Shown here: positions 18,900-27,103 of the stretch, piece after piece
How positions within the stretch are numbered: position 1 is the first letter of the stretch
Layout of the letters: every line of letters begins with the position of its first letter
From: Roseitalea sp. MMSF_3546
Lineage (GTDB): Bacteria; Pseudomonadota; Alphaproteobacteria; Rhizobiales; Rhizobiaceae
Direction: 5' to 3'
Assembly: GCF_030732865.1 (NCBI RefSeq)
Contig: NZ_JASHKB010000012.1
Coordinates: 52,803-116,802 of the forward strand
Length of the DNA stretch: 64,000 nucleotides
The notes under the pieces: generated by a model
Seen by the model: only the letters and a program-made list of their open reading frames with translations
Database searches by the model: none
Told to the model about the DNA's origin: nothing
Made by a program: the position numbers and the translations under genes

Positions 18900-19571
18900 G
18901 TGAGTGAGCGCCCGACACGCATGCCCGCCGAGCGACGATGCGCGGGCCGGCCGAACGGATCGGCCGTCACGCGCCGCGCGCTGGCCGGCTCCATCGCCGC
19001 CATCGGTATCGTCCTGTCCGCGTCGGGCTGCAGCGTGCTGGCCGGGTTGCGGCCCGATCCGGATACCTTCGACCTGAACGCCCCCGACGTGGTGGGCGCG
19101 CAGCCGGTGCGCCGTGGCGCACAGATCCTGGTGGCCGAGCCGGCGGCGCTCAAGGCCATCGATTCGGAGAACATCGTCGTCGAGGTGTCGCCCTTCGAGA
19201 TCCAGTATCTGGGCGGGGCGCAATGGGGTGACCGCCTGCCCAGGCTGGTGCAGCGTCGCCTGGCGACGGCCTTCGACAGCGCCGACCGGTTCGCCGGCGT
19301 CGGCCTGCCGGGGCAGGGGCTGGCCATCGACTATCAGATCGTCTCGGAGATCCGCCAGTTCGGCATCGACGCGCTGGCCGGTGCCGCCGAGGTGACGCTG
19401 GAGGTCAAGCTGCTCGACGACCGCACGGGCAACATCGTCTCCGACCGAACCTTCTCGGCGAGCATGGCAGTGGCGCCAAATTCCAGCAATCGCGCCTATA
19501 TCGCCGCGCTCAATGCCGCATTCGCCGAAGTCGCCCAGGAGATCGTCGTGTGGGTGACGCGGCGGATATGA
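18900..19571 (+). CDS. ABC-type transport auxiliary lipoprotein (PqiC family)
   Basis: A 223-residue lipoprotein: basic N-terminal region, hydrophobic segment GSIAAIGIVLSASG and a candidate lipidated C44 in ASGC, a slightly weak lipobox. The mature part matches the DUF330/PqiC family (VEVSPFEIQYLGGAQWGDRLP and LPGQGLAIDYQIVSEIR). These are outer-membrane partners of MCE transporters. The GTG at 18900 is chosen because AGAAGG lies 8 bp upstream. A TTG at 18837 would extend the frame by 21 codons with no such site. It is the last gene of the mla operon and convergent with dksA. Confidence 0.82.
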   Translation: MSERPTRMPAERRCAGRPNGSAVTRRALAGSIAAIGIVLSASGCSVLAGLRPDPDTFDLNAPDVVGAQPVRRGAQILVAEPAALKAIDSENIVVEVSPFEIQYLGGAQWGDRLPRLVQRRLATAFDSADRFAGVGLPGQGLAIDYQIVSEIRQFGIDALAGAAEVTLEVKLLDDRTGNIVSDRTFSASMAVAPNSSNRAYIAALNAAFAEVAQEIVVWVTRRI

Positions 19572-19653
19572 ACGGTGGGTGCACAGGCGGCGCGACGGTT
19601 GCCGCACCGGCTGGCCTTCATGCCGCAAACCGCTGAATTTGCGTCAAGAATCG

Positions 19654-20073
19654 TCAATCGTCGCGATACACCTTCTCACGCCGTTCGTGGCGCTCCTGAG
19701 CTTCCAGCGAAAGCGTCGCGATCGGACGCGCATCGAGCCGCTTGACCCCGATGGGGTCGCCGGTTTCCTCGCAGAATCCGTAGGTGCCATCGTCGATCCG
19801 CCTGATCGCCATGTCGATCTTCTTGATCAGCTTGCGCTGGCGGTCGCGGGCGCGCAGTTCGATCGCCCGGTCGGTCTCGGAGGTGGCACGGTCGGCAAGG
19901 TCGGGGTGGTTCGAGCTGTCGCGCGCCAGGTTTTCCAGGGTCTCGCGCGATTCGTCCAAAAGGTCGTTCTTCCAGGCGATCAGCTTCTCGCGGAAATAGG
20001 CCCGCATGCGATCGTTCATGAACGGTTCGTTCTCGCTGGGCACATATCCATTGATCGTGATTTGGTCGGTCAT
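19654..20073 (-). CDS. dksA: RNA polymerase-binding transcription factor DksA
   Basis: A 139-residue regulator that binds RNA polymerase through the secondary channel and works with ppGpp. The coiled-coil tip is DLADRATSETDRA, with D61 and A63 matching the functional Asp and Ala of E. coli. The C-terminal globular part reads YGFCEETGDPIGVKRLDARP and has a single cysteine (C101) instead of the four zinc ligands of E. coli DksA. This single-cysteine form is normal in alphaproteobacteria. The ATG at 20073 starts the conserved MTDQITINGY N-terminus. It is divergent from sixA. Confidence 0.93.
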   Translation of the reverse strand: MTDQITINGYVPSENEPFMNDRMRAYFREKLIAWKNDLLDESRETLENLARDSSNHPDLADRATSETDRAIELRARDRQRKLIKKIDMAIRRIDDGTYGFCEETGDPIGVKRLDARPIATLSLEAQERHERREKVYRDD

Positions 20074-20295
20074 GGTGTGTTCCCTGCAGCAGGATTGGCC
20101 GCTGTATAGTCGGCTGACCGCTGCGCCACAAGTTGCAATTGCGTGAATTGTCCGGCGGCGGGGATGGACAGGGGTGCGCTTGTGGAGCACGGCGAATCGC
20201 CTGACTTTTCGGCAACTTGCCCGCCGATCGTCGCGATTGCGCGCGCCGCCCCGGCACGTTATGCGAAAGGGCGCCGATCTGCCGGGGGAAGCCAT

Positions 20296-20802
20296 ATGAG
20301 CAGGCTGTTTTTGCTGCGCCACGCCAAGGCCGAATGGGCCGAGCCCGGTCAGCGCGATTTCGACCGCGCCCTTTCGCCCTGGGGCGTCGAGGAGGCAAGA
20401 GCCATGGGCGCGGCGATGGCCGCCCGCGGGCTCACCCCGCAGCGCGTGATCTGCTCGACCGCCGCCCGGGCGCGCCAGACGATGGATGCCATCAACCAGG
20501 CGCACGACCTGTCGTCGGTGACCGAATTCGAGCAGAACCTTTATGGCACCGACGCGCCGGGCTATCTGGAGGTCGCCGCGCGCTCGGGTTTCAACGGCGA
20601 TCTGATGCTGGTCGGCCACAATCCGATGCTCGAGGACGTCGCCGTGGCACTGGCGGCCGAGGGCGAAGCCGAGGCGATCGAACATCTCAACATGGGGTTC
20701 AGGACCGCCGGGCTTGCGATCATTGCCCTTGACGGGCCGATGGGCGCGGTCGAAACGGCGCGCGGCCGGCTCGAGGTCTATCTGACACCGGCCGATCTTT
20801 GA
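20296..20802 (+). CDS. sixA: SixA-like histidine phosphatase
   Basis: A 168-residue member of the phosphoglycerate mutase-like superfamily. The catalytic motif is LFLLRHAKAEW near the N-terminus (RHG form RHA). STAARARQT follows, and the second histidine is in LVGHNPMLEDV. E. coli SixA dephosphorylates the histidine of ArcB's phosphotransfer domain. Here the partner is unknown, although an Hpt protein and the CckA phosphorelay kinase are encoded in this window. ATG 20296 has a GGGGGAAG ribosome binding site 3-4 bp upstream. ycjX follows after 45 bp. Confidence 0.85.
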   Translation: MSRLFLLRHAKAEWAEPGQRDFDRALSPWGVEEARAMGAAMAARGLTPQRVICSTAARARQTMDAINQAHDLSSVTEFEQNLYGTDAPGYLEVAARSGFNGDLMLVGHNPMLEDVAVALAAEGEAEAIEHLNMGFRTAGLAIIALDGPMGAVETARGRLEVYLTPADL

Positions 20803-20847
20803 GGCCCGTTTCGCGCCGGGCTTTCACGGGCGCGATGCGGCGCCTAT

Positions 20848-22338
20848 ATGGCGCGCAACGACAACCGGCAAGGACGGGGACGAGACCCATTGGCTGGCCT
20901 GACATCGCTGGGCGATGAAGCCCTGATCGCCCTTGATACGGCGGCCGGCCGGGCGAACGCGCTGGTCAACCCCAATGTCCGGCTCGGCGTGACCGGCCTG
21001 TCGCGCGCGGGCAAGACGATCTTCATCACCGCGCTCGTGCACAACCTCATCCATGGCGGGCGGCTGCCGATGTTCGACGTCGTGCGCTCGGGGCGGCTGG
21101 CGCGCGCCTTTCTCGAGCCGCAGCCCGATCACGGCGTGCCGCGCTTTGCCTATGAGGACCACATCAAGGCGCTGGTCGACGATCGCGTGTGGCCGGAATC
21201 GACGCGCTCGATCAGCCAGCTGCGGCTGACGCTCGACTACGAGAGCGCGTCGGGCTGGGGACGGATGTTCTCGCGCGGCAATCTGCATGTCGACATCGTC
21301 GACTATCCGGGCGAATGGCTGCTCGACCTGCCGCTGTTGGGCAAGGATTTCACCACCTTCAGCGCCGAGGCGCTGGAACGGGCCGGGCAGGGCCGGCGCG
21401 CGGACGTGGCGGGCGAGTGGCTCGCCATCGCCGATGCGTTCGACCCGCATGAGGAGGCCGACGAGCTGCGGGTGCAGCAATTGTCCGACGCCTTCCGCGA
21501 CTACCTCGCCGCCTGCCGGGCCGAAGGGCTCGCCATGTCGACCCTGCCACCGGGACGGTTCCTGATGCCCGGCGACATGGAAGGCTCGCCGGCGCTCACC
21601 TTCGCGCCGCTCAAGCATGTCGCATCGCGCGCAAGACCGGGCTCCATGCAGGCCATGATGGCGCGCCGCTACGAGGCCTACAAGACGCTGGTCGTCAAGC
21701 CGTTCTTCCGCAGGCACATCACCCGGCTGGACCGGCAGATCGTGCTGATCGACGCCATGGCGGCGATCAATGCGGGCAGCGAATCGGTGGCCGATCTGGA
21801 GCGGGCGCTGACCGAGATCCTGGAATGCTTCCGGCCCGGCGCGGGCAACCTGCTGACCTCGCTGTGGCGGCGGCGCATCGATCGCATCCTGGTCGCGGCG
21901 ACCAAGGCCGACCATCTGCATCACGAAAGCCATGACCGGCTCGAGCGCATCGTCGAGCGGCTGACCGAGCGGGCAACGAAGCGCGCCGGGCTGTCGGGCG
22001 CCTCGGTCAAGACCGTGGCGATGGCCGCGGTGCGCGCGACCCGCGAAGCCACCGTCACCGAGGACGGCGAGACGCTGCCGGTGGTGGTCGGCACGCCGAT
22101 CGCCGGCGAGACCATCGGCGAGGACACATTCGACGGCGAGCGCGAGACGGCGATCTTCCCCGGCGATCTGCCCGAGGACCCCGAACAGCTCTATGCGCAG
22201 CGGGCCGAGCCGGGCCAGCGCTTCGTGCGCATGCGCCCGCCCAGACTGGAGACCACCGCCGAGGGGGTGACGCTGTCGCTGCCCCATATTCGCCTGGACA
22301 AGGCGCTTCAGTTCCTGCTCGGAGACCGGCTGCAATGA
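20848..22338 (+). CDS. ycjX: YcjX-family GTP-binding protein
   Basis: A 496-residue predicted P-loop NTPase of the YcjX family (DUF463). The Walker A motif is GVTGLSRAGKTIFITALVHN near residues 47-66. HVDIVDYPGEWLLDLPLL contains the Walker B-like aspartates, and ILVAATKADHLH resembles the G-protein NKxD position. The partner ycjF overlaps its stop by 4 bp (ATGA), as expected for this conserved pair, which is stress-induced in enterobacteria and of unknown function. The ATG at 20848 lacks a good ribosome binding site. A TTG at 20890, with GGACGGGG upstream, would give an N-terminus closer to homologues. Confidence 0.88.
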   Translation: MARNDNRQGRGRDPLAGLTSLGDEALIALDTAAGRANALVNPNVRLGVTGLSRAGKTIFITALVHNLIHGGRLPMFDVVRSGRLARAFLEPQPDHGVPRFAYEDHIKALVDDRVWPESTRSISQLRLTLDYESASGWGRMFSRGNLHVDIVDYPGEWLLDLPLLGKDFTTFSAEALERAGQGRRADVAGEWLAIADAFDPHEEADELRVQQLSDAFRDYLAACRAEGLAMSTLPPGRFLMPGDMEGSPALTFAPLKHVASRARPGSMQAMMARRYEAYKTLVVKPFFRRHITRLDRQIVLIDAMAAINAGSESVADLERALTEILECFRPGAGNLLTSLWRRRIDRILVAATKADHLHHESHDRLERIVERLTERATKRAGLSGASVKTVAMAAVRATREATVTEDGETLPVVVGTPIAGETIGEDTFDGERETAIFPGDLPEDPEQLYAQRAEPGQRFVRMRPPRLETTAEGVTLSLPHIRLDKALQFLLGDRLQ

Positions 22339-23438
22339 GCGAGGAGCGACAGGGCCGGCCGCCACGCGCCTTTTCGGTGAAGCCCGAGGCGCCCGAAGCG
22401 CCCGAAGCGCCCGAAGCGACGCCGAAGACCGAACGCACCGCGCCGCGCAGACCGCGCGCGATCAGCGAGCCGGACCGGATCGAACTGGCCGAGGAGGACT
22501 ATTTCGCCTCCGAACATCCCGAGGAGGGCACCACGCCGCCGCCCGTGCCCGAGGCTCCGCGCCGGCGCGGGCCGAAGCTCGTGCCGATCGCCGCATCGGC
22601 CTTCGGCTTCATCGTCGCGCTGGCGCTGGGGCTGTGGTTCGAGGCGCTGGTGCGCGAATTGTTCGGGCGCAATCCGGTGCTTGGCCAGGCGGCGCTGGTC
22701 GCCATCGGCGTTCTGGTTTTGGCACTCATCGCCTTCGTCGCGCGCGAGGTTTCCGCCATCGTCAAGCTGCGCTCAATCGCCGGGCTGCGCCAGGACATCG
22801 CCACCGCGCTCGCCGCCGGCAACCGGCGCGACCTTGCCGAGGCGACGCGGCGCCTGGAGGGCCATTTCGCCCATCATCCGAAGACCGCCAGCGGGCGGGC
22901 GCGGCTCGCCGAACTGGACGAGGACATCATCGATGCGGACGACCGCCTGGCGCTGGTCGAGACCGAACTGCTCAAGGGGCTGGACGCCGAGGCGCGCGGG
23001 CAGGTGATGAATGCGGCCAAACGGGTGTCCATCGTCACGGCCGTGTCGCCGCGCGCGCTCGTCGACATCGGCTACGTGCTCTATGAGAACGTGCGCCTGA
23101 TCCGCATCATCGCCCAGCACTATGGCGGGCGCACAGGCACCTTCGGCACCATCGCGCTGGTGCGCCGCGTGATCACGCATCTGGCCGTCACCGGCACGAT
23201 TGCCATCGGCGACGGGCTGGTCCAGCAAATGCTCGGCCACGGCCTCGCCGCCCGGCTATCGGCACGGCTGGGCGAGGGTGTCGTCAACGGGCTGATGACG
23301 GCGCGGATCGGGCTGGCGGCGATCGATGTGTGCCGGCCGGCGCCGTTCCACGCGCTCAACAGGCCGCGGATCGGCGATTTCGTCGGCGCGCTGACCGCCG
23401 TTGCCGGCACGCGCGACGGAACCACCAAGGTTGATTGA
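22335..23438 (+). CDS. ycjF: YcjF-family membrane protein (DUF697)
   Basis: A 367-residue protein translated from an ATGA overlap with ycjX. The N-terminal 90 residues are hydrophilic and include a short EAP tandem repeat. Two membrane helices follow (LVPIAASAFGFIVALALGLW and ALVAIGVLVLALIAFVA). A helical cytosolic domain then carries the family segments VSPRALVDIGYVLYENVRLI and RLGEGVVNGLMTARIGLAAID. It is the standard partner of YcjX; the joint function is not established. Confidence 0.87.
   Translation: MSEERQGRPPRAFSVKPEAPEAPEAPEATPKTERTAPRRPRAISEPDRIELAEEDYFASEHPEEGTTPPPVPEAPRRRGPKLVPIAASAFGFIVALALGLWFEALVRELFGRNPVLGQAALVAIGVLVLALIAFVAREVSAIVKLRSIAGLRQDIATALAAGNRRDLAEATRRLEGHFAHHPKTASGRARLAELDEDIIDADDRLALVETELLKGLDAEARGQVMNAAKRVSIVTAVSPRALVDIGYVLYENVRLIRIIAQHYGGRTGTFGTIALVRRVITHLAVTGTIAIGDGLVQQMLGHGLAARLSARLGEGVVNGLMTARIGLAAIDVCRPAPFHALNRPRIGDFVGALTAVAGTRDGTTKVD
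22389..22418 (+). repeat. 9-bp tandem repeat coding for EAP
   Basis: The unit GCGCCCGAA occurs three times in tandem, followed by a partial fourth copy, inside the disordered N-terminus of ycjF. Any slippage would change the protein by whole Ala-Pro-Glu units without a frameshift. Confidence 0.8.
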
Positions 23439-23528
23439 TTCCCGGCGAGCCGGTAAGGTTGCAAAAGGATGCATTAACCATTCGCGGCGATGATCCCGGC
23501 CGACCGGATCTCCTGGAAAGTGTGTTTC

Positions 23529-24062
23529 ATGTTGCAACGCCTGGCATTGTCGTTTCTCGTTCTCGGCGCAGCTTTGAGCGCCATCCCTTCGGCCCAAGCG
23601 GATACCACGCGCGATGCCAAGTTCTTCCAGAAGATCGAGGGCAAGTGGCGCGGTCCGGGCGAGATCGTCGCCGGCAAATACAAGGGCACCAAGTTCATCT
23701 GCGAGTTCGACGGCGCAACGCCGGCCGCCGATATCGGCATGTCGCTCGATGGCGGCTGCCGGGTCGGCGTGTTCACGCAGAAAATGTCGGCCAGCGTCAG
23801 GCGCCAGGGCCGCAGCTATCGCGGCACCTTTCTTGACGGGGCGGACGGCGAGGGGCTCGATGTCACCGCCGGCAATGTCAGCACCGACCGTGTGGCGCTG
23901 ACGCTCAACCGCAACGACCTCAAGGGCGCCATGCTCGCCCGTCTCGCCGACCAGGACACGCTCAACATCACCGTGTCGGTGCATGTGGGCGACGAACTGG
24001 TGCCGGTGATCGGCATGAGCCTCGATCGGCTCGACGGCGTGCGCGTCGGCTCCATCGACTGA
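23529..24062 (+). CDS. Secreted hypothetical protein
   Basis: A 177-residue protein that I do not recognise. It begins with a typical signal peptide (MLQRLALSFLVLGAALS, likely cut after SAQA). The mature part contains GKWRGPGEIVAGKYKGTKF, two cysteines (in FICEFDG and DGGCRVG) and a beta-rich pattern that would suit a small periplasmic barrel. The ATG at 23529 is used because it starts the signal peptide; the frame is open from 23490. It follows ycjF after 90 bp and is convergent with folK. Confidence 0.7.
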   Translation: MLQRLALSFLVLGAALSAIPSAQADTTRDAKFFQKIEGKWRGPGEIVAGKYKGTKFICEFDGATPAADIGMSLDGGCRVGVFTQKMSASVRRQGRSYRGTFLDGADGEGLDVTAGNVSTDRVALTLNRNDLKGAMLARLADQDTLNITVSVHVGDELVPVIGMSLDRLDGVRVGSID

Positions 24063-24194
24063 CCGAGCGGACCGGGCGGACCGGGCGGGCGCCGGACAGG
24101 GCGGTCGCTCCGGATGCCCGGTGGCCGGTGCGCGCACCTTCCAGGGCGGTCGCGTTCCGGTCTCCGCGGCGATGTCGCGTCATGGCCGGCGCGG

Positions 24195-24710
24195 TCAGCT
24201 TGCCCGCGGCACTTCCAGCCGATGCTGCGTCCTGACGATTCCGGTGCGATCGATGCGGTCGGCCGCATCGCCGATGCGGTGGCCGGCGATCACGCGGTCG
24301 CCGGCGATGTCGGCCAGCGGCACCAGCACGAAGCCGCGATCGAACATGCGCGGATGGGGAATGGTGAGCCGGTCGGTCGTCACCGTCAGCGCGCCATAGA
24401 CCAGAATGTCGATATCGAGCGTGCGCGGCCCCCAGCGTTCGGTTCGCTCCCGGCCGGCGCCGCGCTCGATCTGCAGGACGACATCCATGAGGGCGTGCGG
24501 CGTCAGCCGGGTTTCGAGCGCCGCGCAGGCGTTCAGGAAGCGCGCCTGGTCGGTGATGCCCCAGGGCGGGGTCGAATAGACCGGCGAGACGGCCGCGACC
24601 GTGCAATCGGCGCGGTCGTCGAGTGCGTCGAGCGCGGCCTGCATTGTCGCCGGAACGTCGCCGACATTGCCGCCAAGACCGACGAGCACCCGCACGGGCT
24701 CACGCATCAT
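24195..24710 (-). CDS. folK: 2-amino-4-hydroxy-6-hydroxymethyldihydropteridine pyrophosphokinase
   Basis: Transfers pyrophosphate from ATP to the hydroxymethylpterin in folate synthesis. The 171-residue protein has LVGLGGNVGD at the start, VSPVYSTPPWG near residue 44, FLNACAALET, and the pterin/ATP signature RTERWGPRTLDIDILVYG with its metal-binding aspartates. It is the last gene of the folP-folB-folK cluster. Its ATG at 24710 lies inside the end of folB, an 11-bp overlap. A TTG at 24716 is also in frame. Confidence 0.93.
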   Translation of the reverse strand: MMREPVRVLVGLGGNVGDVPATMQAALDALDDRADCTVAAVSPVYSTPPWGITDQARFLNACAALETRLTPHALMDVVLQIERGAGRERTERWGPRTLDIDILVYGALTVTTDRLTIPHPRMFDRGFVLVPLADIAGDRVIAGHRIGDAADRIDRTGIVRTQHRLEVPRAS

Positions 24711-25059
24711 GGGCAACGCGCACCTCGATATGGTCGAGCACGCCCTGCACCGGCGCGTGGGGCTTGCGCAGGGTGATCTCCGCGCGGCGGACCTGCGCGA
24801 AACGGGCGCACAGCGCCTTGGCGATGTCGAGCGCCAATGCCTCGATCAGAAAGCGCCGCCTGCCGGTGATGATGCGTTCGATCTCGGCATAGGCAATGCC
24901 GTAATCGACGGTATCGGCGATCCGATCGTCCTCCAGCGCCCCGCTCGGTTCGACATGCATCACCGCGTCGACATAAAAGCGCTGGCCCAGGAACTCCTCC
25001 TGGTCGAACACGCCGTGACGCGCAAAGAACGCGCAATTGATCATCCGGATCTCATACAT
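24700..25059 (-). CDS. folB: Dihydroneopterin aldolase
   Basis: Cleaves dihydroneopterin to hydroxymethyldihydropterin. The 119-residue protein shows FFARHGVFDQEEFLGQRFYV, with the substrate-contacting residues of the family, DTVDYGIAYAEIERI, and a C-terminal ITLRKPHAPV strand carrying the conserved lysine. The preferred ATG at 25059 (MYEIRM) overlaps the end of folP by 8 bp; the frame is open a further 12 codons. The overlaps on both sides indicate a tightly coupled folate operon. Confidence 0.93.
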   Translation of the reverse strand: MYEIRMINCAFFARHGVFDQEEFLGQRFYVDAVMHVEPSGALEDDRIADTVDYGIAYAEIERIITGRRRFLIEALALDIAKALCARFAQVRRAEITLRKPHAPVQGVLDHIEVRVAHDA

Positions 25060-25930
25060 CGGGGCCGAACGTCCCGTCTGCGGCGAGCATCGCATCGGTC
25101 ATCGACAGCGCATCCATGTTCGCCGCAACATCGTGCACGCGCAGCAGCGCCGCGCCCTTGTAGCGCAACAGCGCTGTCGTCGCCGCGGTTCCGATATCGC
25201 GCGCGGGCGCCTCGCGGCCGGTGACATGGCCGATGAAGCGCTTGCGGCTGGTGCCCGCCATCAGCGCAAAGCCGAGCGCGTGCAGTTCTTCAAAACGCGC
25301 CATCAGCGCCAGATTGTGCGCGGCGTCCTTGGCAAAGCCGAAGCCGGGGTCGAGCACGATCCGGTCCTCGGCGATCCCGGCCGCCAGGGCGGTCTCGACC
25401 GAGCGCGACAGGAAGGCGCGCTGATCGTCGATCGGGTCGGGCAGGGGGTGGCGCTCGCGTCCGGTGTGCATGAGCACGATGCCGGCGCCATGGTCGGCGA
25501 CCATGCGCGCCAGCTCAGGATCCTTCTGCAAGCCCCAGACATCGTTGACGATATGGGCGCCGGCCATCAGCGCCGCCCGTGCCGTGTCGGCGCGATAGGT
25601 GTCGACCGAAACGGGCGTGTCGGGCAGTGCGGCGAGCACGCCCCGCAGCACCGGCATGAGCCGGGCGCGTTCGGTCTCGCCGTCGATCGGAGCGGCGCCG
25701 GGCCTGGTGCTCTCGGCGCCCAGATCGACCAGGCTCGCGCCCTGGGCGGGCATGGCGCGCGCGGCGGCGATCGCGCCGGAATGGTCGGCGAACCGGCCGC
25801 CGTCGGAAAAGCTGTCAGGCGTCAGGTTGACGATGCCCATCAGGTGACCGCGCGGGCCTAGGGGCAGGGTGCGTCCGCCGCCGATCCGCCACAGGCGCGG
25901 TGCGAAGATCGCGCTCACCGGGCTCGCCAT
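25052..25930 (-). CDS. folP: Dihydropteroate synthase
   Basis: Joins p-aminobenzoate to the pterin pyrophosphate; the sulfonamide target. The 292-residue TIM-barrel protein has MGIVNLTPDSFSDGGRF near residue 31, VDLGAESTRPGA, PVSVDTYRADTA, AHIVNDVWGL, ILDPGFGFAKDA-like DPGFGFAK, AGTSRKRFIG and a terminal RVHDVA. It is the first gene of folP-folB-folK and starts 22 bp after a [2Fe-2S] ferredoxin gene on the same strand. Confidence 0.95.
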   Translation of the reverse strand: MASPVSAIFAPRLWRIGGGRTLPLGPRGHLMGIVNLTPDSFSDGGRFADHSGAIAAARAMPAQGASLVDLGAESTRPGAAPIDGETERARLMPVLRGVLAALPDTPVSVDTYRADTARAALMAGAHIVNDVWGLQKDPELARMVADHGAGIVLMHTGRERHPLPDPIDDQRAFLSRSVETALAAGIAEDRIVLDPGFGFAKDAAHNLALMARFEELHALGFALMAGTSRKRFIGHVTGREAPARDIGTAATTALLRYKGAALLRVHDVAANMDALSMTDAMLAADGTFGPDV

Positions 25931-25952
25931 GCGCCCTGCGCGCGTCCGCCGC

Positions 25953-26309
<357 letters not shown>

Positions 26310-26395
26310 TCAAACAGCCCCGCGACTTAGCCGCTCGCCTCCGATTGTCAAGAAGGATGGGCCGCTTGGCCATCGTGCCGCAGCCGGCGCACCGC

Positions 26396-26767
26396 TCAGC
26401 GCAGGAGCGAATTGATGTAGTCGCAGGTCCTGTCGATCTCGCGCAGCAGCGCGCGCAGGGCCCTCGTCTCGTGCGGGGCGTGTTCGAGCGCGCTCGCCCG
26501 CTCGGCGACCTTGCGGGCACCGACGGCCCGTGCGGCGCCCTTGAGCGTATGCGCGTTCCGGCGCCGCGATTCGGCATCGGCCTGGCCGCGCACCGTTCGG
26601 GCGATCGCGGCGGACTGGCGCAGGAACAGCCGCAAAACCTCCTCTTCGAGGCCCCGATCACCTCCTGTCTGGCGGGCAAGCTGGGCAAGATCGACCGGGC
26701 GGCCGCCGCGTAAGGGCTCGGGTTCGCTTTGAGGTGGATAAAAGGCCGGTCGTTCGCTTGCGGGCAT
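26396..26767 (-). CDS. Hpt domain histidine phosphotransfer protein
   Basis: A 123-residue protein made of one Hpt four-helix bundle preceded by about 25 disordered residues. The phosphorylation site is NAHTLKGAARAVGA, with H73 as the phospho-accepting histidine. Such proteins relay phosphate between hybrid kinases and response regulators. CckA in this window is a hybrid kinase, but its usual partner ChpT is a different type of protein, so a link would be inference. It is separated from the ferredoxin gene by 122 bp. Confidence 0.8.
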   Translation of the reverse strand: MPASERPAFYPPQSEPEPLRGGRPVDLAQLARQTGGDRGLEEEVLRLFLRQSAAIARTVRGQADAESRRRNAHTLKGAARAVGARKVAERASALEHAPHETRALRALLREIDRTCDYINSLLR

Positions 26768-27103
26768 TGCGCGTCACCCAGATTGGCCCGACGATGGGAT
26801 GATCCAGCGTGACGCGAAATCATGGCCAAACGGTTAATGCCGGCCGCACCGGGCGATGGTTAGCAGTGGCCTAAAAACGAACAAAAAATGCCGCCATCAC
26901 ACCTTGCGTTAACTCTATGTTTAAAGTTTCGAGGGCGCGGCCAATATGCTGTTCCATTCTGGCACCTGTCCCTTTACGATGCAATTCAAACAGATAGCGC
27001 CATAAGTGCGCCCTGCGTTCCGGGGCGTCGGACAGGCATGATCCATGTGGCGCAGGCGTCATGACCGGGCATCGTCCCGGGTCGAGTAGCAGGTGAGGTT
27101 TTG
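26768..27103. promoter_or_regulatory. Divergent non-coding region with a CtrA-like motif
   Basis: This gap of 336 bp separates the Hpt gene from the divergent GPR-like gene, and no credible gene lies in it. It is less GC-rich than its surroundings. At 26909-26924 it has TTAA-8 nt-TTAA (TTAACTCTATGTTTAA), close to the CtrA box, which normally has 7 nt between half-sites. AGGTGAGG at 27091-27098 is the ribosome binding site of the GPR-like gene. Confidence 0.35.

Noticed and set aside
24067..24092. GACCGGGCG tandem repeats after the secreted hypothetical gene
   Set aside because: Only about three imperfect 9-bp units in GC-rich intergenic DNA; no palindrome or T tract, and no reason to assign a function.
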